NCBI GenBank assembly: GCA_016718035.1
Contig: JADKEK010000001.1
Span: 124,001 to 188,000 of the forward strand
Length of the DNA: 64,000 nt
Origin: Bacteroidota bacterium
GTDB taxonomy: Bacteria; Bacteroidota; Bacteroidia; Chitinophagales; BACL12
Direction of reading: 5' to 3'
Shown here: positions 51,040 through 59,608 of the stretch, piece after piece
Position numbering within the stretch: position 1 is the first letter of the stretch
Layout of the letters: each line of letters opens with the position of its first letter
Notes under the pieces: model-generated
The model's database searches: none
The model's input: the letters and a program-made list of their open reading frames with translations, nothing else
Told to the model about the DNA's origin: nothing
Position numbers and translations under genes: made by a program

Positions 51040-52350
51040 TTAAATTTCACGGTCCGTATCAAATCCTTCCAAATAATCTGCTACACGTTTAAGGAAACTA
51101 CCGCCTAACATACCATCAACAACACGATGGTCGTAACTCATACTCATAAACATCATATGACGAATGGCAATTACATCGCCGTGAACAGTTTCCAATACAA
51201 CCGGTTTTTTCTTAATTGCACCAACAGCTAAAATGGCTACCTGTGGTTGATTAATAATTGGTGTTCCCATCAAACTTCCAAATGAACCAACATTGGTTAA
51301 TGTAAATGTTCCATCCTGAATTTCATCAGGTTTTAATTTATTAATTCTTGCGCGAGTAGCATAATCATTTACTGCTGCAGTTAAACCTACTAAATTCATG
51401 CGGTCTGCATTTTTAATTACCGGAACAATTAAATTTCCTGTAGGTAATGCAGCTGCCATGCCAATATTGATATCTTTTTTATAAATCAAATTATATCCGT
51501 CCACAGAAATATTGATTCCTGGAAAATCTTTAATTGCTTTTGCAATAGCTTCAATAAAAATAGGAGTGAAGGTTATTTTTTGACCTTCGCGTTTTTCAAA
51601 TTTAGGTTTAATTTTATTTCTCCATTCCACAATCGGCGTCATATCAACTTCAACATAAGAAGTTACATGTGGCGAAGTTTTTTTACTCATAACCATATGG
51701 TCGGCAATAAGTTTGCGCATACGATCCATCTCCACAATTTCATTGTTGCCATTGGATGAAACTGACTGAACAACAGGTGAAGATTTTTCTTGAACAACCG
51801 GAGCTTGTGTAACCGGTTTTTCAACCTGAACAGTTTGTTGAGTAGTTACATTACCTCTGTTTTGGAGATAATTTAAAATATCAGACTTCGTAACGCGGTC
51901 GTCTTTGCCGGTGCCTGGAATTCGTTCCAGTTCCGACATTGAAATACCTTCTTCACGGGCAATATTTAATACTAAAGGAGAATAAAAACGATCGCCTGCA
52001 ATTACCGGTGTAGCTTCAACTTTGGTTTCAACAACAACTTGTTTAGGTGCCTCGGTTTTCACTTCCTGTTTAACCGGCGTTTCAATTACTGCGGCTCCGC
52101 TTCCATTTCCTGCTCCGTCGATAATGGCAATAGCCTTACCAATTTGAACCACATCACCTTCTTTAAAAAGAATGCTGGTAATTTTTCCTGCAAAGGGGGA
52201 AGGAACTTCGCTGTCCACCTTATCGGTTGCAATTTCTAATACGGCTTCATCTAATTCAACAGAATCACCTTCTTTTTTAAGCCATTTTAAGATGGTGGCT
52301 TCCATAATACTTTCGCCCAATTTGGGCATAATCAGTTCTTTTTGCGACAT
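51040..52350 (-). CDS. 2-oxoacid dehydrogenase E2 (dihydrolipoamide acyltransferase)
   Basis: A 436-residue E2 subunit. The lipoyl domain (1-78) carries the lipoylated Lys44 in EIATDKVDSEVP. A linker rich in Val, Gln, Pro and Thr leads to the E3-binding domain (about 122-160, SPLVLNIAREEGISMSELERIPGTG). A second flexible linker and the catalytic domain (205-436) follow; SMSYDHRVVDG holds the active histidine and Asp. It could serve branched-chain, 2-oxoglutarate or pyruvate dehydrogenase; no E1 or E3 gene is near, so this stays open. CinA lies upstream on the same strand with about a 100-base gap. Confidence 0.95.
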   Translation of the reverse strand: MSQKELIMPKLGESIMEATILKWLKKEGDSVELDEAVLEIATDKVDSEVPSPFAGKITSILFKEGDVVQIGKAIAIIDGAGNGSGAAVIETPVKQEVKTEAPKQVVVETKVEATPVIAGDRFYSPLVLNIAREEGISMSELERIPGTGKDDRVTKSDILNYLQNRGNVTTQQTVQVEKPVTQAPVVQEKSSPVVQSVSSNGNNEIVEMDRMRKLIADHMVMSKKTSPHVTSYVEVDMTPIVEWRNKIKPKFEKREGQKITFTPIFIEAIAKAIKDFPGINISVDGYNLIYKKDINIGMAAALPTGNLIVPVIKNADRMNLVGLTAAVNDYATRARINKLKPDEIQDGTFTLTNVGSFGSLMGTPIINQPQVAILAVGAIKKKPVVLETVHGDVIAIRHMMFMSMSYDHRVVDGMLGGSFLKRVADYLEGFDTDREI

Positions 52351-52452
52351 GTTTTTCTACTTGCTGTTGTTAGCTAACTATTTCGAAACATGAAGGTCGG
52401 GATTCAACAAGTCCGCTCCTCAGGTTTAATTTTCGCAAAAATACTGTCTTTA

Positions 52453-53706
52453 TTATGCTTTAACAAGGTATTCCGTCAACAGTATGCGTAATTCATGTAA
52501 AGAAAACATGCATGCATATTCGATATTCACCTCACGGTTCTTGTTGAAAAAATGTTTTTTCACCCGTTTTTCCGTTTTTGAGCCCACTGCGATGAACACT
52601 GTTCCTACGTCTTCTGCCTTGCCATCTGTTGTTGGGCCTGCATTTCCGGTTATGGCAATGCCAAAATCAGTGCCCATAGCGGACAAAATGCCGTCTAACA
52701 TTTCCATGGCAGTTTCCTCACTAACAGGGGTGTATTTGTCGAGTGTAGTTGTGGAAACTTTTAGTAGTTGTTCTTTAACGGAACGGTGGTAGGCTACTAT
52801 AGTACCCCTGAAATAATCCGAACTACCCGGAATTAGTGTGATTTTATGGGCTACTTTACCACCTGTAATGCTTTCTGCAGTAGCTAAAGTTGCATTCAAT
52901 GCTTTTAACTGATTACCAATATGTTGTTCAAGCGGGATAGGCTCTTCAGCATAAATACCCGCCCCTAAAATTGCTCTCATTTGATTGGTAATAGCAGTTA
53001 AGTCCTGTTCAAGCTGATTTTCATCATTTCCACGGGCAGTTAATCGCAACTTTACCACAGCCGGAGTTGGTAAATAAGCTAAAGTGATATGTTCCGGTAA
53101 AATTGCTTCCAAAGGCTCAAGTTTATTAGCCAAAAAACTCTCACTTATCCCACTAGTCATAAAATATTTATTTACTATAGCAGGGAAATTAAACCGCTTC
53201 AAAATTTTAGGTAAAACCTGATTGGTCATTAAACCTTTCATTTCAAAGGGCACACCCGGCATACACGCAATAACAGTATTATCTTTTTCGAACCACATTC
53301 CCTGGGCTGTTCCAAGTGGGTTATCCAGAATGGTACAATTATCCGGATACATGGCCTGGTCGCGATTATTTTCAGTAAAAGGAATATTACGTTTTTCAAA
53401 TGCAGCCTTTAACCTTGCATAAATTTCAGGATGAAATACAAGTTCACTATTAAAATAGGTGCATATTGTTTTTTTAGTGATGTCATCTTTTGTTGGTCCT
53501 AATCCGCCGGTTATTAAAATGATATCTACGTTACTTACGAAGTGATTAAGCGTTGCTAAAATATGGGCTGCATTGTCACTTATAGACACAACTTCATAAA
53601 TGTCGATACCAATTGGTTGAATTTGCGTAGAAATCCAGCTGGCATTGGTGTTTACAGTTGTTCCGTTTAATATTTCATCTCCAATAGATATGATAACAGC
53701 CTTCAT
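52453..53706 (-). CDS. cinA: CinA family protein (NMN amidohydrolase/ADP-ribose pyrophosphatase type)
   Basis: A 417-residue protein from ATG 53706 (MKAVIISIGDEILNGTTVNTNASW). The N-terminal molybdopterin-binding-like (COG1058) domain covers residues 1-170, with ILITGGLGPTKDDITK and MPGVPFEMKGL. The C-terminal CinA domain (about 255-410) has LATAESITGGKVAHKITLIPGSSDYFRGTIVAYHRSVKEQLL and FGIAITGNAGPTTDGKAEDVGTVFIA, the nicotinamide mononucleotide deamidase part. Together they recycle pyridine nucleotides. The frame's extra eight upstream residues (YFYKKQK) are unlike the family. Confidence 0.94.
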   Translation of the reverse strand: MKAVIISIGDEILNGTTVNTNASWISTQIQPIGIDIYEVVSISDNAAHILATLNHFVSNVDIILITGGLGPTKDDITKKTICTYFNSELVFHPEIYARLKAAFEKRNIPFTENNRDQAMYPDNCTILDNPLGTAQGMWFEKDNTVIACMPGVPFEMKGLMTNQVLPKILKRFNFPAIVNKYFMTSGISESFLANKLEPLEAILPEHITLAYLPTPAVVKLRLTARGNDENQLEQDLTAITNQMRAILGAGIYAEEPIPLEQHIGNQLKALNATLATAESITGGKVAHKITLIPGSSDYFRGTIVAYHRSVKEQLLKVSTTTLDKYTPVSEETAMEMLDGILSAMGTDFGIAITGNAGPTTDGKAEDVGTVFIAVGSKTEKRVKKHFFNKNREVNIEYACMFSLHELRILLTEYLVKA

Positions 53707-53970
53707 TTTTTGTTTTTTGTAAAAATACAATCTGCTTAAGAATATTTACCTCCCGACAACTAATTTACTTTTAAAGCAGAATGATTAACAGAATAATTTT
53801 TTATTTTTCAGCATTCGTGGTAAGGACAATTGCGTTTAAAAAAGTTAAAATTCTTATAACCTAAGTTGAGGAGGTTGAGTATTCCCTGACATTTTTACTT
53901 TAAGATTTAACACGTGTAACCAAACTCTTGAATCAAAAAAATTTTTAACTTGGAGCCAAATTCAAGTATT

Positions 53971-54696
53971 ATGTTTAGAAATTTTTTGCTTGGCTTGCTC
54001 ACTGTAGGCCTTTTTACCGGATCCACCTGTGACCCCAAAATAATGGAAGATGTGTTAAACTCAGTGTTAGAAACAACCATCACAGAACAGGAAGTTGCCA
54101 GCGGTTTGATGGAGGCGCTAGTTCAGGGTGCTACCAATGGTTCTGATCTACTATCGAAAGTGAATGGGTATTTAGGTAACCCACAGGTGAAAATCCCTTT
54201 CCCAACGGAGGCACAAAAAATTGAGTCAACTTTACGGGACTTAGGTATGAACAAGATGTGTGATGATGTAATCAACTCGTTGAACCGTGCTGCCGAAAAC
54301 GCAGCAATTGAGGCTAAGCCCATTTTAATTAATAGTATTCGTTCCATGACGATTACAGATGCAATGGATATATTATTTGGGGCTAACGATGCTGCAACTG
54401 AATATTTGAAAAAAACAACCACTACACAATTAACAGATAAATTTTCTCCCATAATTGAAAGCTCACTCAATAAAGTTGGTGCAACCAAATACTGGACAGA
54501 TGCAGTCAATTACTACAATAAAATACCTTTGGTAGCTGACCTAAACCCCGATTTGGAAGCTTACGTAACTGCAAAGGCATTAGAAGGCCTGTTTTATATG
54601 GTTGAGCAGGAAGAATTAAAAATTCGTCAGGACCCTGCAGCACGCGCTGCTGAAATCGTTCAAAAGGTGTTTGGGTATTACGATACCAATAAATAA
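53971..54696 (+). CDS. DUF4197 lipoprotein
   Basis: A 241-residue protein from ATG 53971 (MFRNFLLGLLTVGLFTGSTC, Cys20 as the lipid site). The helical body fits DUF4197: LMEALVQGATNGSDLLSKVNGYLGNPQVKIPFPTEAQKIESTLRDLGM, then FSPIIESSLNKVGATKYWTDAVNYYNKIP and KALEGLFYMVEQEELKIRQDPAARA. Family function is unknown; it is widespread in Gram-negative bacteria. A TTG seven codons earlier is a less likely start. It is a single gene between divergent cinA and the SusC gene. Confidence 0.88.
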   Translation: MFRNFLLGLLTVGLFTGSTCDPKIMEDVLNSVLETTITEQEVASGLMEALVQGATNGSDLLSKVNGYLGNPQVKIPFPTEAQKIESTLRDLGMNKMCDDVINSLNRAAENAAIEAKPILINSIRSMTITDAMDILFGANDAATEYLKKTTTTQLTDKFSPIIESSLNKVGATKYWTDAVNYYNKIPLVADLNPDLEAYVTAKALEGLFYMVEQEELKIRQDPAARAAEIVQKVFGYYDTNK

Positions 54697-54877
54697 GGTA
54701 TGGAGAATGTGTTGAAAACCTGTAGAGAAGTGTTAAACCTTGAAAAAAATTGCACAAAACAGCTATAACTATTTAAAAAGTGCCTTATGTTTGTTGTTTA
54801 GAGATAATTAACATAAATTTTACAAATTTTTTGATAATTAACCTAAAAGTCAATTCTATTCATTCAAAACCAAATCT

Positions 54878-57800
54878 ATGAAAAAATTAGCCGCTTTGAT
54901 GCTGCTGATTCCTTTTTGTTTGGTATCTGTTGCCTTTGCGCAGAGCAGAACCATAACAGGAACAATCACGTCAGCTACAGACAATGAGCCCTTACCGGGG
55001 GCAACAGTACTGGTGAAGGGGACTACAACAGGTACAATTACCGATTTAGATGGTAAGTATGTATTGGTAGTGCCTCAGGACAAAGATGTTTTAGTGTACA
55101 CTTTCTTAGGCTTTAAAATGCACGAGGAAACTATTGGTAACAGAAATGTTATTAACGTTGGCCTTGAAGAAGACGTTTTAGGTCTTGAAACAGTGGTTGT
55201 AACCGCTTTAGGTATTCCTAAGGAAAAACTTTCGTTGGGTTATACAACTCAGGAAGTAGGTGGAGACCGCATTGCGAGCTCTGGTGAGGAGAACTTCATT
55301 GAAGGTCTTTCTGCTAAGGCAGCAGGTGTTCAGGTTGTTGGTGCTGCAGGTACTCCCGGAGCATCTTCAAAAATCATTATTCGTGGACCTTCAACTTTCA
55401 CTAACGAAAATCAACCTTTAGTGGTAATTGATGGTGTGCCTATCGACAACTCAACCAACAACACTGTTGCGGGCGACTATCCTTTTAATGCTACATTAAA
55501 CGGTGTAAGTAACTCAAACCGTGCTATTGACGTTAACCCAGATGATATTGAAAGCATCAACATCCTTAAAGGACCTGCTGCGGCTGCTCTTTACGGCTCA
55601 CGTGCAGGTTCAGGTGCCATCATCATTACAACAAAACGCGGTAATAAATCTGGCGATAAAGCAGTTCATATCAACTTCTCTTCTTCTTTAGAAGTGAATC
55701 AGGTAAGTAATTTACCTAAACAACAAATGTTATATGCTCAAGGTACCGGTGGTGGTAAAATCAACAACCAGGGTGAACTTGAACCGGAAGGTAACTTTAT
55801 TGAAGCTGACCCGGGTCCTGACCAATTATGGGATACTGATGATGATGGTTCTGCAGGTACAGCAAGTAGCTGGGGTCCTCTGACTTCTGGTTTAGGCTTA
55901 ACAGCTATTGATAACCCGGCGGAATTCTTCCAAACAGGTATGACTTATAATAATAACCTCGCTATCAGCGGTGGTACCGACAGAGGTTCATTACGTCTTT
56001 CTATTGGTAACACACAGGACAATGGTGTTATTCCTAATACTGAATATAACAGAACTTCAATTCGTGTGAATTCAGATATGCGTATTTGGGATAAATTCAG
56101 AGTTGCTGTTGATGCTAACTACATAAATAGTGGTGGAACAAGAGCTCAAAATGGTAGTAACCTTTCAGGTGTAATGTTGGCTTTAATGCGCACACCAACA
56201 AGTTACGACCTAGGTGCAGGATATGAATATCCAACAGGAGCAAACAGAAATTATTTCTCTGCTTACGATAATCCTTATTGGACAATTAATAATAATCCAT
56301 TTAATGATAACGTAAATCGTTTATTGGGTAATGTTACTGCAACATATAACCCTTTAGAGTGGTTAGCTATAACTTATAGAATAGGTTCTGATGCTTACAC
56401 CGATGAACGCAAACAAATTTATTCAATAGGCTCTAACGATCCTGCTAATGCTCCTGGAGGGCAAATAGAAGAGAACACCATACGATATAACCAAATGTAT
56501 AGTGATTTAATTTTAACTGCTACTAAAGATATCAACCAAGATGTAAATTTTAATATAACAGTTGGTAATAACTTAACATCTACAGATATTAATTATTTGT
56601 ATGCAAGAGGCCGCGATTTGACAATTCCTGATTTTTACAACTTGTCAAATGCTGCAGACCTTTATGCAAGCCAAACCACCACTAAAACAAGGATTGCTGG
56701 TTTTTTTGGTGATTTAGGATTTGAATATCAAAGTATGTTATTCTTAAATATAACAGCAAGAAATGACTGGTCATCGACATATGGGCCAAATAGAAGCTCA
56801 GCATTCTTCCCTTCTGTAAGTGGTTCATTTGTGTTCAGCGAAATTTTAAATACAAATGATATTTGGTCGTTTGGTAAAATTAGAGCTTCTTATGCTCAAG
56901 CAGGTATAGAACCTCAACCATATAGCGCTAATACTTATTTCATACCACCACTGTACACCGATGGATTTACCGATGGTTACAGCTTCCCTTATTTAGGTCA
57001 ATCAGGTTTTGGTTATAGCCAATTAAATACGCTTGGTAACCCTGATTTAAAACCTGAACGTTTAACAGGAACTGAATTTGGTGTCGAATTAAAATTCTGG
57101 AAAGGTCGAATCGATTTAGATGCCTCTTATTACAACCAGGAATCTTCTGACATTCTTTTAGTTAAACCTATTGCCTCTACATCAGGTTTCTCATATGTAT
57201 ATGATAACGCAGGTGCAATGGTTAACAAAGGAATTGAATTAACATTAAATGCTGATATCGTTAAAAAGAAAAATTTAACATGGAATATCGGTGGTAACTT
57301 CAGCAAAAACGAAAATGAGGTTACACAGTTAGCTGACGGTGTTGAAGAAATTGAAATTGAAGCAGGTTTTGGTGACCCTGGTGCTTATGTAATTGTTGGT
57401 CAGCCTTATGGTTTATTATATGGTTCACAATGGGCATATAATGATAATGGCGACTTATTAATTGACGGTAACACAGGTTTACCAATTTTTGATACAGTGA
57501 GTGGTGTTATTGGTGATCCATATCCGGATTGGTTAATGAACATCAATACTGCATTATCATGGAAAGGCTTAACTGTTAGCGGATTATTAGATATCAGAAA
57601 AGGTGGCGACATCTGGAATGGTACTAATGCCCGTATGAATCGTATTGGTATTTCAGAAGCATCAGGTGAACGCGATCATACTTTCGTAATTGAAGGTGTA
57701 ATTGAACAAGCTGATGGTTCATATGTTGCCAATGATATCGAAATTGCACCGGAAGATTATTGGGGTGATTACCTTGGTGATTTTGGTGCATCATCTCAAG

Positions 57801-58051
57801 CCATTCAAGATGGTGGTTGGGTAAGATTACGTGAAGTAAAATTAGCTTACACTTTCACTTTAGATCCTAAAAATGTAATCAAAGGTTTATCTGTTTCTGC
57901 AACAGGTCGTAACTTATGGTTAAAAACTGATTACTTAGGTGTTGACCCTGAAACTAGTTTAACTGGCGCAGGTTCTAATATCTCAGGTTTCGATTGGTTT
58001 AACAATCCAGGAACTAAATCTTATTTGTTTAGCGTAAGCGCAGCATTCTAA
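54878..58051 (+). CDS. SusC/RagA-type TonB-dependent outer-membrane transporter
   Basis: A 1057-residue outer-membrane protein. Signal peptide 1-22 (VAFAQ). Residues 25-105 are the carboxypeptidase-regulatory-like domain (TGTITSATDNEPLPGATVLVKGTTTGTITDLDGKY). VVVTALGIPKEKLSLGY leads into the plug domain (GLSAKAAGVQVVGAAGTPGASSKIIIRGPSTF, then VVIDGVPIDN and LKGPAAAALYGSRAGSGAIIITTKRG). The rest is a 22-stranded barrel, ending LFSVSAAF with a terminal Phe. With the SusD partner downstream it imports an oligomeric nutrient, probably peptide or glycan; no hydrolase gene is near to tell which. Length is normal for the family. Confidence 0.96.
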   Translation: MKKLAALMLLIPFCLVSVAFAQSRTITGTITSATDNEPLPGATVLVKGTTTGTITDLDGKYVLVVPQDKDVLVYTFLGFKMHEETIGNRNVINVGLEEDVLGLETVVVTALGIPKEKLSLGYTTQEVGGDRIASSGEENFIEGLSAKAAGVQVVGAAGTPGASSKIIIRGPSTFTNENQPLVVIDGVPIDNSTNNTVAGDYPFNATLNGVSNSNRAIDVNPDDIESINILKGPAAAALYGSRAGSGAIIITTKRGNKSGDKAVHINFSSSLEVNQVSNLPKQQMLYAQGTGGGKINNQGELEPEGNFIEADPGPDQLWDTDDDGSAGTASSWGPLTSGLGLTAIDNPAEFFQTGMTYNNNLAISGGTDRGSLRLSIGNTQDNGVIPNTEYNRTSIRVNSDMRIWDKFRVAVDANYINSGGTRAQNGSNLSGVMLALMRTPTSYDLGAGYEYPTGANRNYFSAYDNPYWTINNNPFNDNVNRLLGNVTATYNPLEWLAITYRIGSDAYTDERKQIYSIGSNDPANAPGGQIEENTIRYNQMYSDLILTATKDINQDVNFNITVGNNLTSTDINYLYARGRDLTIPDFYNLSNAADLYASQTTTKTRIAGFFGDLGFEYQSMLFLNITARNDWSSTYGPNRSSAFFPSVSGSFVFSEILNTNDIWSFGKIRASYAQAGIEPQPYSANTYFIPPLYTDGFTDGYSFPYLGQSGFGYSQLNTLGNPDLKPERLTGTEFGVELKFWKGRIDLDASYYNQESSDILLVKPIASTSGFSYVYDNAGAMVNKGIELTLNADIVKKKNLTWNIGGNFSKNENEVTQLADGVEEIEIEAGFGDPGAYVIVGQPYGLLYGSQWAYNDNGDLLIDGNTGLPIFDTVSGVIGDPYPDWLMNINTALSWKGLTVSGLLDIRKGGDIWNGTNARMNRIGISEASGERDHTFVIEGVIEQADGSYVANDIEIAPEDYWGDYLGDFGASSQAIQDGGWVRLREVKLAYTFTLDPKNVIKGLSVSATGRNLWLKTDYLGVDPETSLTGAGSNISGFDWFNNPGTKSYLFSVSAAF

Positions 58052-58070
58052 AACGTAAAAAATTATTAAT

Positions 58071-59459
58071 ATGAAAAAGATATTTTTAATATTAACCATG
58101 CCGGTAATCCTATTTGGTTCAGGATGTAGCGGTTGGGTTGATGATGTTTCAACATCACCAAACGCACCAACTGAAGTTACCCCGGCTTTGTTGCTAACCG
58201 TATCTGAGGTTGCCATGCAATCATTATATACAGGTCAGCTTGCAAGAACCAGTTCAATTTTAGTACAGCATTCAGCTGGTAATGATTTCCAAATGATTGA
58301 TGTTCGTGATTATAAAATCACTGAACAAAGTAATATCAACGAATGGAAAACATTTTATGCAGATGCTTTAATTAATCAACAAGAATTAATCAACGTTGCC
58401 GGCAATGAAAATCCTTATTACAGAGGAATTGCCAAAGTATTAAAATGTATGACCATTGGTTTGGCTACAGATTTTTATGGTGATGTTCCTTATTCACAAG
58501 CATTATTAGGTCTAGAAGCAACTGAAGCTGCACTTAACCCTGCTTATGATTCTCAGGAAAGTATTATTGCTTCAATTCAGTCAGAATTAGATGGTGCTAT
58601 TAATGATTTATCTGCACCTGCTACAGCAAATGCATTATTACCTGGATCAGATGACTTCATTCATAATGGTGATGTTGCTATGTGGATTAAAGCTGCTTAT
58701 ATGTTAAAAGCAAGATATGCTAACCGTTTAAGTCAACGTGACGCAACCGGTTCAGCAAACGATGCATTAGCATTTATTGCATCAGCTGGGTTAGCTTCAA
58801 ACACTGATAATACCAATGCAATATTTGGTGTTAATGGTAATGAATTAAATCCATGGGCTTCATTTAACACTACTCGTGCTAACTATATCAAAATGGGTGA
58901 ATTCTTTATTGATATGTTAGAAACAAGCACTGACCCTCGTTTGCCACTATATGCTACTTTAGATGATGGTGGTGGATATTCAGGTGTGCCTAAAAATAGT
59001 GTTGATCCAACAGCTTCTAACACAGGTGAATTATATTCATCAAACGCAAATCCATTGCCACTTTTAACTTATTATGAAATGAAGTTTATTGAGGCAGAAG
59101 CTAAATTGCGTTTAGGTGATGCTGCTGGCGCTGCTGCAGCTCATAACGATGCTGTTAAAGCAAATATCCTTGCTACAGTTGGTGCTGCCGATGCTGCTTA
59201 TGAAGCTGCTAATGCAAGCGAAACTGCAGGAACAATTACTTTAGATAAAATCATGACCCAAAAATATATCGCAATGTTTACTCAATGCGAAGCTTGGGCT
59301 GATTATAGAAGAACCGGTTTACCGGCTCTTACGCCTAACCCAGATGCAATTGTTGATGGAATTCCGGTAAGATTCCCAACTTGTATCGATGAACGTTTAT
59401 ACAACTCAAGTGCAGTTGTTATTGGAGATATTTTAGCTCCGGTTTGGTGGGATAATTAA
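58071..59459 (+). CDS. SusD/RagB-type nutrient-binding lipoprotein
   Basis: A 462-residue surface lipoprotein (lipobox SGC, Cys19) starting 19 bases after the SusC stop. It has the SusD-like helical repeat core: NEWKTFYADALINQQELINVAG, YRGIAKVLKCMTIGLATDFYGDVPYSQAL, and AMWIKAAYMLKARYANRLSQ. It ends with a TPR-like LTYYEMKFIEAEAKLRLGDAAGAAAAHNDAV and KYIAMFTQCEAWADYRRTGLPAL. It forms the lid on the SusC barrel and binds the substrate. The sequence fits the shorter SusD-like group. A strong terminator follows. Confidence 0.95.
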   Translation: MKKIFLILTMPVILFGSGCSGWVDDVSTSPNAPTEVTPALLLTVSEVAMQSLYTGQLARTSSILVQHSAGNDFQMIDVRDYKITEQSNINEWKTFYADALINQQELINVAGNENPYYRGIAKVLKCMTIGLATDFYGDVPYSQALLGLEATEAALNPAYDSQESIIASIQSELDGAINDLSAPATANALLPGSDDFIHNGDVAMWIKAAYMLKARYANRLSQRDATGSANDALAFIASAGLASNTDNTNAIFGVNGNELNPWASFNTTRANYIKMGEFFIDMLETSTDPRLPLYATLDDGGGYSGVPKNSVDPTASNTGELYSSNANPLPLLTYYEMKFIEAEAKLRLGDAAGAAAAHNDAVKANILATVGAADAAYEAANASETAGTITLDKIMTQKYIAMFTQCEAWADYRRTGLPALTPNPDAIVDGIPVRFPTCIDERLYNSSAVVIGDILAPVWWDN

Positions 59460-59480
59460 TTGACAAATTACCAATACTTA

Positions 59481-59511
59481 AAAAGGCTGCTATTTTTTAG
59501 CAGCCTTTTTT
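59481..59511 (+). terminator. Rho-independent terminator of the SusC/SusD operon
   Basis: AAAAGGCTGC and GCAGCCTTTTTT surround a nine-base loop. It could also end transcripts from the minus-strand gene that stops at 59609, although it lies about 100 bases beyond that stop. Confidence 0.85.
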
Positions 59512-59608
59512 ATTTGTATAACAGCATTGCTGAATTGTTATTTTAGTAATAATTGTATTTGATAAAAAGTAGTATTGCGAATATGTAGTAAATATTCACT
59601 GACAGTTG

